NCBI GenBank assembly: GCA_029866125.1
Contig: JARWZZ010000010.1
Coordinates: 41,189 to 105,188 of the forward strand
Direction of reading: 5' to 3'
Origin: Limnobacter sp.
GTDB taxonomy: Bacteria > Pseudomonadota > Gammaproteobacteria > Burkholderiales > Burkholderiaceae_B
DNA: 64,000 nt
In this document: positions 35,751 through 45,169 of the stretch, piece by piece
Position numbering within the stretch: the stretch's first letter is position 1
How the letters are laid out: every line of letters begins with the position of its first letter
Program-made: the position numbers and the translations under genes
Notes under the pieces: model-generated
Told to the model about the DNA's origin: nothing
The model's database searches: none
What the model saw: only the letters and a program-made list of their open reading frames with translations

Positions 35751-36974
35751 ATGCATATGGATTCGACAGAAAACAAAGGCTATGACGCGGCCGTGGTGGG
35801 CTGTGGGGTGGTGGGTTTGGCCGCAGCATTGGTGCTGGCCAACTCCGGTTTCAAGGTATTGGTGGTTGGGCGCAGGCCCGAGCAATTTACGCCCACCGAC
35901 TCTCAGCGGTTTGACCCTCGCGTCTATGCCTTGTCCCACCGCAGCCAGCGTGTGTTAGACCGCTTGCGGGTTTGGGACAACCTGCCCAGCCAAAAAGTCC
36001 AGCCTGTCAGCGAAATGCAGGTGTGGGGCGACGGCGACGGTGATGCCCAAGGCTACCTGCGCTTCAATGCCAATGACTCTGGCGTGGATTCGCTGACTTG
36101 GATTGTGGAGCAAAGCAGCCTGTTTGAAGTGTTGTTGGCCGCCATTAAATACCAGCCGGGCATTGATTGGATTGACGCCCAAGTGGAAGGTTTGTCCCGC
36201 GAGCGGCAAATTTGGTCCATCGTCACCATGAGCGGCACGGTGCAGGTGCCTTTGGTGATTGCAGCCGATGGCGCACAAAGCATGACTCGCCGCCATGCCG
36301 GGCTTGATTTTGAGCTGGACGACTACAGTGCCGAAGGCATCGTCACCACCTTCGAAATTGAAAAGCCCCACCACGGCATTGCCCGCCAGTGGTTTGATGA
36401 CAAACGAATTCTCGCCTTGTTGCCTTTGCCCGGCCCTTATGTGTCCATGGTGTGGTCTATGCCTTTGATTGACTCCCAGCCATTCGTCAAACTGAGTAAC
36501 TGCGACAAAGCCATGCAAGTGCAGCAAGCGGCCAAAGGTTTGGTGGGCGAGTTGTATGGCAATTTCAAAATTTGTGGCGAAACCCACGCCTACCCGCTGC
36601 GCCACGGCGTGGCCCCGGTGTGGTTTGGTGACGGGGTGGTTTTGATGGGCGATGCAGCCCATGTCATTCACCCTCTGGCAGGGCAGGGCTTGAATTTGGG
36701 CTTGGAAGACGCTGCCGAGTTGGCCAATTTACTCACCTCCCGCAAACGCTTGATGTCCGTTCAACATTTGGGCTTGGCGGATGAACAACTTTGGCGCGCT
36801 TGGGAACGCCGGCGCAAAGCAGCCTGCAGCCCCATGCACTGGATGACCGACGGCCTGCACAACCTGTTCCGGATTGATTTGCCCGGTGTGGCTTGGGCGC
36901 GAAATCAAGGCATGAAAGTGGTCAATGGTTTGCCGATGATTAAACGCTGGTTGACCCAACAAGCCATGCGTTGA
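35751..36974 (+). CDS. ubiH: UbiH/COQ6-family FAD monooxygenase
   Basis: 407 residues; ATG 35751 and ATG 35757 are both near AAGGCG. DAAVVGCGVVGLAAALVLANSGFKV is the N-terminal FAD-binding GxGxxG fold, LVIAADGAQSMTRR the DG motif, and GVVLMGDAAHVIHPLAGQGLNLGLEDAAELA the third FAD segment of the UbiH/UbiF/UbiI family. It hydroxylates the ubiquinone ring. Which position is attacked is not decided from sequence; the symbol is a family label. It is followed by the dsbC-like gene, a common pairing in Betaproteobacteria. Confidence 0.88.
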   Translation: MHMDSTENKGYDAAVVGCGVVGLAAALVLANSGFKVLVVGRRPEQFTPTDSQRFDPRVYALSHRSQRVLDRLRVWDNLPSQKVQPVSEMQVWGDGDGDAQGYLRFNANDSGVDSLTWIVEQSSLFEVLLAAIKYQPGIDWIDAQVEGLSRERQIWSIVTMSGTVQVPLVIAADGAQSMTRRHAGLDFELDDYSAEGIVTTFEIEKPHHGIARQWFDDKRILALLPLPGPYVSMVWSMPLIDSQPFVKLSNCDKAMQVQQAAKGLVGELYGNFKICGETHAYPLRHGVAPVWFGDGVVLMGDAAHVIHPLAGQGLNLGLEDAAELANLLTSRKRLMSVQHLGLADEQLWRAWERRRKAACSPMHWMTDGLHNLFRIDLPGVAWARNQGMKVVNGLPMIKRWLTQQAMR

Positions 36975-37092
36975 AAATTGAAGCTCACTCACGTGGGGTG
37001 ATACCCGCGCGGAACGATTTGAATTTATTCGGGTCTTATGTTTCAATTCGGCCCAATGGCGTGCTGCCAAATAAAAGGATGGTTACTGTTTT

Positions 37093-37908
37093 ATGAACTT
37101 GAATCTCAACTCCGCAAAATCCCTGCTTGCCCGTTCAGCCGTGCATTCAGCCGTGTTAACGGCCATGGTTATTGGCGCGATTGGTGTGTCTTTGGCCCTG
37201 CCGGGTAACGCCGAGGCGGCACCTGCTGATGCCAAAACCACCAAGCAGATCAGCTCAACCATTACTTCTGCCTTGGGTGGAAGTGGTGTGAGTGTGCAAA
37301 GCGTGGAGAGAGTTGATTTTTTCAATGACTTGTATGAGGTGGTGGTGAACCACAACGGTGGCAAGAAAATTTTGTACACCAATTCAAGCGGCAGCCACAT
37401 GGTGTTGGGTGACCTGATGGAATCCAAAACCATGAGCAACATCACCGAAGCCAAGATGGACCGTTTGAACGCCATCAACTTCGAAAAAGACTTGAATCAA
37501 GGCTTGGCCTTGAAAACCGTTTACGGCACGGGCATTCGCAAAATTGCAGTGTTTGAAGACCCAAACTGCGGATACTGCAAACGCTTTCGCCGCGACGCGC
37601 TGACCAAGCTACAAGACACAACGGTATACACCTACATGTTCCCAGTATTGGGCGCTGACTCCACCGAGAAAACAAAGAAGGTGTGGTGTGCCAGCGACCG
37701 TACGAAAATGTGGGACGCTTGGATGCTGAAAAACGACGCACCATCGGGTGATGGCAACTGCAATGTGCCAATCAATGAGATGGTAACCTTGGGCCGCAGC
37801 ATGGGTGTGCAGGGCACTCCAACCGTGTTTTTTCAAGACGGTACTCGCGCCAGTGGTGCGATCACTGCGACTGAGTTGAACCGTCGTATATCAGCCGCGT
37901 CGCGTTGA
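37093..37908 (+). CDS. dsbC: DsbC-like thiol:disulfide interchange protein
   Basis: 271 residues with signal peptide (AVLTAMVIGAIGVSLALPGNAEA). DsbC dimer domain follows (SSTITSALGGSGVSVQSVE...), then the thioredoxin domain IAVFEDPNCGYCKRFRRD with the CGYC active site at about residue 160 and VQGTPTVFFQDG with the cis-Pro. It rearranges wrong disulfides in exported proteins. AAAGGATGG precedes the ATG. Confidence 0.92.
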   Translation: MNLNLNSAKSLLARSAVHSAVLTAMVIGAIGVSLALPGNAEAAPADAKTTKQISSTITSALGGSGVSVQSVERVDFFNDLYEVVVNHNGGKKILYTNSSGSHMVLGDLMESKTMSNITEAKMDRLNAINFEKDLNQGLALKTVYGTGIRKIAVFEDPNCGYCKRFRRDALTKLQDTTVYTYMFPVLGADSTEKTKKVWCASDRTKMWDAWMLKNDAPSGDGNCNVPINEMVTLGRSMGVQGTPTVFFQDGTRASGAITATELNRRISAASR

Positions 37909-37915
37909 TTGAGTT

Positions 37916-37947
37916 GGCCTGCCGCAAAACAAAACTGCGGGCAGGCC
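37916..37947 (+). terminator. Hairpin after dsbC-like gene
   Basis: GGCCTGCC-GCA / TGC-G-GGCAGGCC with one bulge and a nine-base loop, just after the stop codon. No T tract follows. Confidence 0.5.
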
Positions 37948-37949
37948 GA

Positions 37950-38138
37950 ACCGCTGGAGCCACTTTTCGCGCATCTGGCCGACCGGGTCGCTTGGTTCCG
38001 CTTTCTTCCGGGCTCCCGAACGGGTTTAGATAGATCAGTACTTATGTGTTTTGTCGCCCGTCGCGGCACCTGAATCGCTGCCCCGGTTCGACCCGCCTGC
38101 GCTAGTGTGGCAAGCAACTCTTGCAAACCCTAGACTCT
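37950..38138. other. GC-rich intergenic segment with small hairpins
   Basis: 190 bases between convergent dsbC and mltA. It holds several self-complementary blocks (CCCGAACGGG; CGACCGGGTCG) and a minus-strand open frame starting at TTG without a ribosome site, which I do not call as a gene. Base content is richer in G+C than its neighbours. It does not match tmRNA, RNase P, 6S or SRP RNA by eye. Confidence 0.35.
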
Positions 38139-39458
38139 CTATTGCGCTTCCGGCAACGCCACACCCTTCGGCCAAATCAACCACATTTTAAGCGGCTGCC
38201 GCGTCAGGCCAGCCGCTTGCCCGGCCTCTTTGCCGGTACCCCAGTAAAAATCAGCCCGTACCCGCCCAGTGATTGCACCCCCGGTGTCTTGCGCCAACAT
38301 GCCTTTTTGGATGGGCTTGCCCGTGATGGGGTTGCTGCTTTCCACCCAAACCATGCTGCCATAAGGCACGCGGCGGCGATCCACCGCAAGGCTTAATTCA
38401 CCGGTCAGGGGTATGCCCAATGCGCCAATCGGGCCATCATTGGGGTTTAGCTTCTTGTTTTCTGTAAAAAACACCACGCTGGGGTTGGCGTTTAGCAACT
38501 CATCCAAAGCGTTTGGGTTTTTCTCAGCCCAAGCAGCAATGCCAGGTATTGTGGCTTGTTCGGTGGTTAGCTCGCCCCGTTGTACCAGCACTCGGCCAAT
38601 CGCTTTGTAAGGGTGGCCGTTTTGGTCGGCATAACTCAGCCGCATCAATTCCCCGTTGGGCAGTTGCACCCGGCCCGATCCTTGTACTTGCAACAAAAAT
38701 GCGTCCAGCTTGTTGTCAATCCAAACCAAAGGGGTTTCCTTCTGGCTGGCGGTGCCTTCCCAGCTTTGCCTGTCGTGGTAGGGCACCAGTTTGTTACCCA
38801 CCACGCGGCCGCGCACCCGTTTGCCTTCCAGTTCGGGGAACAGCCCAGCCAGCTCCACCGTGATCAAATCTTTCGGAACACCCCACAGTGGGGCAATGTA
38901 AGGCCCAGTCTTTTTACGCGATCCTTTCAGCAGCGGTTCAAAATAGCCAGTCAGCAAGCCCTCTTTGCCGCCGTCCTCTTTCTGGAATTGCCACACATCA
39001 AAGTGGGCCTCAATGAACTGCTTGGCTTTTGGGTTGTCTGTATTACGGTCAGCTTGTGTGGCTTGAATAAAATCCTTGGCCTTGGTGCAAGCGTCCAGCA
39101 AGCCTTTCGGCGTTGTTCTGGAGCGGGCCAGGAAGTTTGCCTCGCCTGCGCTGTTCGAATCCGCAGTGCCACATTGCGCTGCAAAAGCGGTCACATAGCT
39201 GGCGTGTGTATGGTTTTCCCAAGCGGGCATTTGCTTGAACGAGGAAGCAGTCCAAGCCGGGGCGATGGGTTTGGCCTCTTCCGCAGGGGTGGGTTTAATC
39301 GCAACTGCGGGCGTTGGCGCAGGTGTCGAAGCACCCGCAGGGCATCGGCAGTCAGTTGGTGCAGAAGGGGCCGTGGACTTCACAGTGCTGCAAGCGGTTA
39401 CACTCAACAGCAACAAGCCAAATAACGATGAATGAATAAATGGAGGTTGTTTAAACAT
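38139..39458 (-). CDS. mltA: Membrane-bound lytic murein transglycosylase A
   Basis: 439 residues from ATG 39458; FGLLLLSVTACSTVKS is a lipobox signal, so an outer-membrane lipoprotein. MltA domain segments: EGLLTGYFEPLLKGS, WIDNKLDAFLLQVQGSGRVQLPNG, and the 3D C-terminal block with DTGGAITGRVRADFYWGTGKEA that holds the catalytic Asp. It cleaves the MurNAc-GlcNAc bond to give anhydro-muropeptides. The start codon overlaps that of the small plus-strand gene in a shared ACATGT. No ribosome site is evident; upstream TTG and ATG starts exist but would place the lipobox far inside. Confidence 0.93.
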   Translation of the reverse strand: MFKQPPFIHSSLFGLLLLSVTACSTVKSTAPSAPTDCRCPAGASTPAPTPAVAIKPTPAEEAKPIAPAWTASSFKQMPAWENHTHASYVTAFAAQCGTADSNSAGEANFLARSRTTPKGLLDACTKAKDFIQATQADRNTDNPKAKQFIEAHFDVWQFQKEDGGKEGLLTGYFEPLLKGSRKKTGPYIAPLWGVPKDLITVELAGLFPELEGKRVRGRVVGNKLVPYHDRQSWEGTASQKETPLVWIDNKLDAFLLQVQGSGRVQLPNGELMRLSYADQNGHPYKAIGRVLVQRGELTTEQATIPGIAAWAEKNPNALDELLNANPSVVFFTENKKLNPNDGPIGALGIPLTGELSLAVDRRRVPYGSMVWVESSNPITGKPIQKGMLAQDTGGAITGRVRADFYWGTGKEAGQAAGLTRQPLKMWLIWPKGVALPEAQ

Positions 39459-39612
39459 GTGGGCATTGATTGCAGAAATGGTTTTGGCACTGGGCCTGAT
39501 TGTATTTATTTTTTGGTGGACCATGCGGGCTAGGGTGGACAAACCGCTACCCCCTTCAGCGCCACCTAAGTCGATTGAAGACAAACAAGCCGCAAAAAAA
39601 GAAGGGGACTGA
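39457..39612 (+). CDS. 51-residue membrane protein divergent from mltA
   Basis: ATG 39457 with TGGAGG ten bases upstream. MWALIAEMVLALGLIVFIFWW is one transmembrane helix, then TMRARVDKPLPPSAPPKS and a Lys/Glu-rich end: the inside-positive layout of a one-pass protein with cytosolic tail. It is similar in style to small proteins encoded beside apaG/mltA in Burkholderiales, but no function is known. Its start codon and that of mltA are the two halves of the palindrome ACATGT. Confidence 0.6.
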   Translation: MWALIAEMVLALGLIVFIFWWTMRARVDKPLPPSAPPKSIEDKQAAKKEGD

Positions 39613-39684
39613 ATCGTTGAAGCTTAATACGTGCAGTTTACTGCAGGCGTTTAACTGACTCGAACATGCCATTTAAGCCAGCAT

Positions 39685-40068
39685 TCAATGCAGCGTGCGC
39701 GGCATGCTTAGCACAAATTCAGGTATTTCCACATCAAAGCTGTCGCCATCTGGCCCCACAAAGGTGTAGGTGCCTTTCATGGTGCCCACTGGGGTGGGTA
39801 GGGGGCAGCCGCTGGTGTATTCAAACTTCTCACCCGGCTTAATCACGGGTTGCTCGCCCACCACGCCTTCGCCTTTAATTTCTTGCACTGTGTCCGTGGC
39901 GTCGGTAATCACCCAGTGCCGCGTCATCAATTGAGCAGGCAAATCGCCCTGATTCTCAATCTCGATGCTGTATGCAAACACATACGGGCCGTATTCAACA
40001 TCGCTTTGCTCACTCAGGAAATGCGTCCGCACACGCACTTCAAACCGGTACACGCCTGTGTCACTCAT
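39685..40068 (-). CDS. apaG: ApaG
   Basis: 127 residues, full length for the family. SDVEYGPYVFAYSIEIENQG, TRHWVITDATDTVQEIKGEGVVGEQP and IPEFVLSMPRTLH are diagnostic. ApaG has a fibronectin III-like fold and affects diadenosine tetraphosphate and Co resistance in some bacteria; the molecular role is open. Convergent with the 51-residue gene. Confidence 0.95.
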   Translation of the reverse strand: MSDTGVYRFEVRVRTHFLSEQSDVEYGPYVFAYSIEIENQGDLPAQLMTRHWVITDATDTVQEIKGEGVVGEQPVIKPGEKFEYTSGCPLPTPVGTMKGTYTFVGPDGDSFDVEIPEFVLSMPRTLH

Positions 40069-40222
40069 TTGCTAATCCCTTGGTTGCTCGGCTGGCTATT
40101 GCCTTATTTGCATACTCTACCCTGATTTTTTCCAAATCCGATGAGACGGGACGCAGCCGTGAGCTTTGCTTCTTCGTATAAACTCATTGCCTTGTCCCAT
40201 GATTTTAATTCCAAGGTTAAAA

Positions 40223-40906
40223 ATGAATCCATTTGTCATCGCCCCCAGCATTTTGTCCGCTGACTTTGCCCGTTTGGGCGACGAAGTGAAAAACGTCATT
40301 GCGGCTGGTGCGGACTGGGTTCACTTCGACGTGATGGACAATCACTACGTACCCAACCTCACCATTGGCCCTTTGGTGTGCGAGGCCCTGCGCCCCCATA
40401 CCCAAGCCCCAATTGACGTGCATTTGATGGTCCGCCCTGTGGATCGCATCATTCCTGATTTTGCCAAAGCGGGTGCCAACATCATTACTGTACACCCCGA
40501 GGGTACCGACCATTTGGATCGCACTCTCGGCCTGATCAAAGACCAAGGCTGCCAAGCCGGTATTGTGTTAAACCCGGCCACCTCCATTGATTGGATGGAC
40601 CATGTGATGGACAAGCTGGATGTGGTGTTGCTGATGTCAGTGAACCCCGGCTTTGGTGGGCAAAGTTTCATCCCTCAAACCTTGGTGAAAATTGCCGAAG
40701 TGCGCAGGCGCATTGACGCCCATGTGGCAGCGGGCGGCAAATCCATCCGCTTGGAAGTGGATGGCGGCATCAAGCCTTCCAACATTGCTGAAGTGGCCCG
40801 TGCGGGTGCAGATTCGTTTGTGGCGGGCTCGGCCATTTTCGGCAAGCCCAATTACAAGGCAGTGATTGATGAAATGCGCGCCGAGTTGGCCAAAGTCAGG
40901 GCGTGA
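40223..40906 (+). CDS. rpe: Ribulose-phosphate 3-epimerase
   Basis: 227 residues from ATG 40223 with AAGG seven bases upstream. [58 protein letters not shown] and [11 protein letters not shown] form the TIM-barrel metal site with its two catalytic Asp. It interconverts ribulose-5-P and xylulose-5-P. The stop codon overlaps the next start (GTGA). Confidence 0.95.
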   Translation: MNPFVIAPSILSADFARLGDEVKNVIAAGADWVHFDVMDNHYVPNLTIGPLVCEALRPHTQAPIDVHLMVRPVDRIIPDFAKAGANIITVHPEGTDHLDRTLGLIKDQGCQAGIVLNPATSIDWMDHVMDKLDVVLLMSVNPGFGGQSFIPQTLVKIAEVRRRIDAHVAAGGKSIRLEVDGGIKPSNIAEVARAGADSFVAGSAIFGKPNYKAVIDEMRAELAKVRA

Positions 40907-41628
40907 GTATGAACCTCATCAGTGGCGTAAATCCCCAAACGCTCAAGGCAATATTTTTTGATTTGGACGGCACTTTGCTGCACACCGTGCCCGACTTGGC
41001 TGCGGCGGTGAACGCCATGTTGAAAGACTTGGGGCGCAATCCGCTTTCGGAAGAGGTGGTGGCCACCTATGTGGGCAAAGGCGCGGACAATTTAATCAAC
41101 CGTTCACTGACTGGGCAGGCTGATGGAATTGCAGACTCTGAGCTGTTTGCCCAAGCCAAAACCATTTGGGAAGCCCATTACCACCGCATCAACGGCCAGT
41201 TTGCCAAGCTTTACCCGGGCGTTGTTGAGGGTTTGGATTTACTCGCATCCCATGGCATCCAGCTGGGTGTTGTGACCAACAAGCCGGAAGCGTTTACCTT
41301 GCCTTTGCTGGAACGCACTGGCCTCAAAGCCCTGTTTAAAGTGATTGTGGGTGGCGACACCTGCGAGCGTAAAAAACCAGATGCCATGCCCTTGCTGCAT
41401 GCCTGTAAAGTGTTGGGTGTTGAACCAGCCCAAACCTTGATGATTGGTGATTCCCTGAACGACGCTCAAGCGGCAGCCGCAGCCGGCATTCCCTGTTGGC
41501 TTTTACCCTATGGGTACAACGAGGGGCGGGATATTTTAAGCACCCCTTGCGACGGACACATCGACACGATTGAAGAGGCGGCACTCAAGCTGATCCACAG
41601 TCGAACGATAAGTAAAATAAATCAGTAG
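40903..41628 (+). CDS. gph: Phosphoglycolate phosphatase
   Basis: 241-residue HAD phosphatase. [16 protein letters not shown] holds the nucleophile and acid Asp, [10 protein letters not shown] motif II, and [14 protein letters not shown] motif IV. It clears 2-phosphoglycolate. GTG 40903 is coupled to the rpe stop, or ATG 40909 is used. The rpe-gph-trpE order is typical of Betaproteobacteria. Confidence 0.92.
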   Translation: MSMNLISGVNPQTLKAIFFDLDGTLLHTVPDLAAAVNAMLKDLGRNPLSEEVVATYVGKGADNLINRSLTGQADGIADSELFAQAKTIWEAHYHRINGQFAKLYPGVVEGLDLLASHGIQLGVVTNKPEAFTLPLLERTGLKALFKVIVGGDTCERKKPDAMPLLHACKVLGVEPAQTLMIGDSLNDAQAAAAAGIPCWLLPYGYNEGRDILSTPCDGHIDTIEEAALKLIHSRTISKINQ

Positions 41629-41649
41629 TCTCAGCAAACAGGTTTCATT

Positions 41650-43161
41650 ATGATCAGTCAATCCGAATTCAATCAACTGGTGGCGCAGGGTTACAACCGC
41701 ATTCCGTTGATTGCCAAATGCTATGCTGACTTGGACACACCACTGTCCATTTACCTCAAACTTGGCAATGCCAAAAACACCTTTCTGCTTGAGTCCGTGG
41801 TGGGCGGCGAGCGTTCAGGCCGCTACAGTTTTATAGGTTTGCCCTCCCAAACCACCATCGAGGTGGTGGGCAGCAAGGTGCGCGTGCTTGAAGAGGCAGG
41901 CCCCGGTTTGCAGCCTAAGCTGGTGCAAGAATATGAGGGTGACCCGCTGGTGTTCATCGAGCAATATCACGCCCAATTCAAAGTGCCATCCATGCCCGAT
42001 GTGCCTCGGTTTTTTGGTGGCTTGGCAGGCTACTTTGGTTACGACACTGTGCGCTACATCGAGACCAAACTTGAAGTCACGCGTAAAAAAGACGACCTCG
42101 GTATTCCTGATATTTTGTTGATGCTGACCGACCGCATGGCGGTGGTGGACAACATCAAAGGCACCATTCAGTTGATCGTGTTTGTTGACCCCGCACAGCC
42201 CAACGCTTACGACGCAGGGCAAGCCGAAGTCAAACGCCTGATGGCCAAATTGCGCACCCCGGTTGCAGCGCCAGTGAGCGAAGCATCCGTGCCCACTGAA
42301 ACCCAGCGCTCCATTTCCAAAGCCGATTACATCAGCATTGTTGAAAAAGCCAAGGAATACATTGCCTCGGGTGATGTCATGCAGGTGGTGTTGGGCCAGC
42401 GTTTGGCCAAACCCTTCACGCAAGATGCATTGTCCCTTTACCGGGCTTTGCGCTCGCTCAACCCCTCGCCCTATTTGTTTTATTACGACTTGGGTAATTT
42501 CCAAGTGGTGGGTTCATCCCCTGAAATTTTGGTGCGGCAAGACCAAGTCGAAGGCAAGGCCCAGCCAGTTGTTACCCTTCGGCCCATCGCAGGTACACGC
42601 CCGCGTGGCAAAACCCAGTCTGAAGACCGTGCATTGGCGGATGAGTTGCTGGCTGACCCCAAAGAGATTGCCGAGCATGTCATGTTGATTGACCTAGCCC
42701 GCAATGACATTGGGCGTATTGCTGAAATTGGCTCGGTAGAGGTCACCGAGAAAATGATCATCGAGCGCTACAGCCACGTGATGCACATCGTGTCCAACGT
42801 GCAAGGCAATTTGCGTCCGAATTTGGGGTCGATGGATGTGCTGCGCGCCACCTTCCCGGCGGGCACCTTGTCGGGTGCGCCCAAAGTCCGCGCCATGGAA
42901 ATTATTGATGAATTGGAGCCCACCAAGCGCGGCGTGTTTGGCGGCGCGTGTGGTTACCTCAGCTTCACCGGCACGATGGATGTGGCCATTGTGATTCGCA
43001 CCGGCATCGTCAAAGACGGCATGTTGTATGTGCAAGCCGGTGCGGGCGTGGTGGCAGACTCCATCCCCGAAAGCGAATGGCTGGAAACAGAAAACAAAGC
43101 CCGCGCCATTATTCGTGCAGCCGAGTTGGTGCAGTCCGGTTTGGATGGCGAATTGCCTTAA
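41650..43161 (+). CDS. trpE: Anthranilate synthase component I
   Basis: 503 residues. SPSPYLFYYDLG, SSPEILV, RPIAGTRPRG, EDRALADELLADPKEIAEHVMLIDLARNDIGR and GAPKVRAMEIIDELEP are hallmark chorismate-binding segments. With TrpG it makes anthranilate from chorismate and glutamine, the first step to tryptophan. TrpG, D and C lie 6.5 kb away instead of next door. Confidence 0.95.
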   Translation: MISQSEFNQLVAQGYNRIPLIAKCYADLDTPLSIYLKLGNAKNTFLLESVVGGERSGRYSFIGLPSQTTIEVVGSKVRVLEEAGPGLQPKLVQEYEGDPLVFIEQYHAQFKVPSMPDVPRFFGGLAGYFGYDTVRYIETKLEVTRKKDDLGIPDILLMLTDRMAVVDNIKGTIQLIVFVDPAQPNAYDAGQAEVKRLMAKLRTPVAAPVSEASVPTETQRSISKADYISIVEKAKEYIASGDVMQVVLGQRLAKPFTQDALSLYRALRSLNPSPYLFYYDLGNFQVVGSSPEILVRQDQVEGKAQPVVTLRPIAGTRPRGKTQSEDRALADELLADPKEIAEHVMLIDLARNDIGRIAEIGSVEVTEKMIIERYSHVMHIVSNVQGNLRPNLGSMDVLRATFPAGTLSGAPKVRAMEIIDELEPTKRGVFGGACGYLSFTGTMDVAIVIRTGIVKDGMLYVQAGAGVVADSIPESEWLETENKARAIIRAAELVQSGLDGELP

Positions 43162-43177
43162 CTCAATGACGAAACCT

Positions 43178-43198
43178 GGCCCAGAACGGAACTGGGCC
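43178..43198 (+). terminator. Hairpin after trpE
   Basis: GGCCCAG / CTGGGCC, seven pairs, seven-base loop; no T tract. It may separate trpE from the cyclase. Confidence 0.4.
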
Positions 43199-43291
43199 GC
43201 ATTAGTCCCGGTTTTCTGGCGCTTGAATTCCCGCCCACCCCGTTAATCTGAGGGGTGGTATCGGAATACCAGTCAAAGTCGGGGGTTTTCT

Positions 43292-45169
43292 TTGAGTTTT
43301 TTTTCATCTGTGTTGTCATCTGTTCGGGCGCGCTGGTCACCTCAAGACTGGCCCCTCGGGGTCAAGTTGGGTTTGATCATTTTGTTGATCGCCATTCCCG
43401 CCTCAGTCACGAGTACTTATGTCAGTGTGCAAAACAGTTTGGATCGGGTGCGTCAATCCGAGCTTGCAAAACTCAATCAAATTGCCACCACCATCAGTGG
43501 GCAAATTGCTCAAGCCCTTTCAGCCCATCAAGCTTTTTCCAACTACCTCAGCCGAGAGCCCCGCTTGCTGCAGCTTTTGGCCAAACCCAAGGGCAAACCC
43601 GAAATGGCTGAAGTCACAGGTCGGCTTAATGCCGTGGTGGCCAGCAATGCCGAAGTGGAATTGTTGATGTTGATGAACCCGCTGGGCGAAGTACTTAGCT
43701 CATCCGACCCCGCTTTGCTTGGGCGCAATTTCGCATTCAGGGAATACTTCAAGGTTGCTGCGCAAGGCAGGCCTTTCACCACCAGCATTATTGTTGGGGC
43801 GGTGGCGGGCAATGCAGGCGTGTTTTTTTCCAATCCAGTGTTTGACACCAAAGGCCAGGTGGTTGGCGTGTTTGTGGTCAAAATGCTGTCGCGCTCCTAC
43901 AGTCAGCTCATTGAACAAGCCGCAAAAGGTAGCGTACTGCAGCCTTTTTTGTTGGACAAAGACAAAGTCATTATTCACCACCCCGACCGCAGCTTGATGT
44001 ACAAAAGCTTGGTCCCATTGCCAGAGGCCAGTCAAAAAGCCATTTTGGAAGACAAACGTTTTCGTACTGAAACTGTGGAAGCACTCAACCTCGCACAGCT
44101 TGCAGAAGGGCTGACAACGGCAGCCTCCAAAGGCGTGGTGGTGTATGAGGATGCGCAACAAATCCACACCATAGCTGGCTTTGCACCTGTGGCCACAGTG
44201 GATTGGACAGTTGTGGTGGCCGAGCCTGAGTCCGTGTTCTCTGAACCCTTGGAGCAGCTGTTCAGCAACTTCCAAGTGGTGATGGTGGCCGTGGGTGTGA
44301 TCGTACTTTTGATCACTCTGCTGGTGTCCCGTTTGTTTGTGTCCCCCATCCGCGCCTTGGCCTATGCGGCCGCCAAAGTGGAGTTGGGCCAATACGAAAA
44401 AGCGCAAACTCGCATCAGCTCGCAAGACGAAGTGGGGCAGCTTTCACGCGCCTTCAACAACATGTTGGTGGGCATTCGCGATCGTGAAAAAGTCAAAGAT
44501 GTGTTTGGCCGCATGGTGTCCCCAGAGGTTCGCGAAAAGTTGCTCGAAGGGTCATTGTCATTGGGTGGAGAGTCCGCTCGGGTGTCGATTTTATTTTCTG
44601 ATATTCGGGGTTTTTCCTCCTTGTCCGAGGAAATGCCACCGCAGGAAGTGGTGGAATTGCTGAACGAATATTTAACTGAAATGAGCATAGCCGTGCGCAA
44701 CTGGGGCGGGTATATCAACAACTTCATTGGCGATGCAATCGTCGTTGTTTTTGGTGTGCCCATCAAGCAAGAGAACATTGAAACCCGAGCGGTTTTTGCT
44801 GCACTTGAAATGCGTGAGCGTTTAAATTCGTTGAACAAACGGCGCTTGTCCTTGGGCAAAGTGCCTTTGCGCAACGGCATCGGCATTAGCACTGGTGACG
44901 TGGTTGCTGGGCAAATGGGCTCGCTGGATCGCTTTTTGTACACAGTGATTGGCGATGCCGTCAACGTGGCTGCGCGGCTTGAAGGCTTGACCAAAGACTT
45001 TCCGGATTACCCCATCTTGATCAACCAAGCCACTTATGAGGCACTGAAGCCCAACCAAGGTTTTGTCGCAACAGACTTGGGCGAGCACCTGGTGAAGGGC
45101 AGGCAATCCCATGTCAGGATTTGGGGAATCGTCAATCAGGACTTGAATTTCGCCACGCCAAACATTTGA
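43292..45169 (+). CDS. Membrane sensor adenylate/guanylate cyclase (class III)
   Basis: 625 residues. A first membrane helix (LGVKLGLIILLIAIPASVTS, about 22-42), a large periplasmic sensor with Cache-like pattern to about 320 (QNSLDRVRQSELAKLNQIAT, HHPDRSLMYKSL), second helix VVMVAVGVIVLLITLLVSRLF, HAMP region with AKVELGQYEKAQ, then the cyclase domain: FSDIRGFSSLSEEMP and FIGDAIVVVFG carry the two metal Asp, YTVIGDAVNVAARLE the nucleotide-ring region. It makes cyclic nucleotide from an outside signal. Start TTG 43292 after GGGGG is one choice; the start is uncertain. It overlaps the convergent binding-protein gene by 34 bases. Confidence 0.87.
   Translation: MSFFSSVLSSVRARWSPQDWPLGVKLGLIILLIAIPASVTSTYVSVQNSLDRVRQSELAKLNQIATTISGQIAQALSAHQAFSNYLSREPRLLQLLAKPKGKPEMAEVTGRLNAVVASNAEVELLMLMNPLGEVLSSSDPALLGRNFAFREYFKVAAQGRPFTTSIIVGAVAGNAGVFFSNPVFDTKGQVVGVFVVKMLSRSYSQLIEQAAKGSVLQPFLLDKDKVIIHHPDRSLMYKSLVPLPEASQKAILEDKRFRTETVEALNLAQLAEGLTTAASKGVVVYEDAQQIHTIAGFAPVATVDWTVVVAEPESVFSEPLEQLFSNFQVVMVAVGVIVLLITLLVSRLFVSPIRALAYAAAKVELGQYEKAQTRISSQDEVGQLSRAFNNMLVGIRDREKVKDVFGRMVSPEVREKLLEGSLSLGGESARVSILFSDIRGFSSLSEEMPPQEVVELLNEYLTEMSIAVRNWGGYINNFIGDAIVVVFGVPIKQENIETRAVFAALEMRERLNSLNKRRLSLGKVPLRNGIGISTGDVVAGQMGSLDRFLYTVIGDAVNVAARLEGLTKDFPDYPILINQATYEALKPNQGFVATDLGEHLVKGRQSHVRIWGIVNQDLNFATPNI

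Noticed and set aside
37833..38126. 97-codon minus-strand frame after mltA
   Set aside because: TTG start with no ribosome site, overlaps the end of dsbC, and composition looks like GC-rich chance frame.
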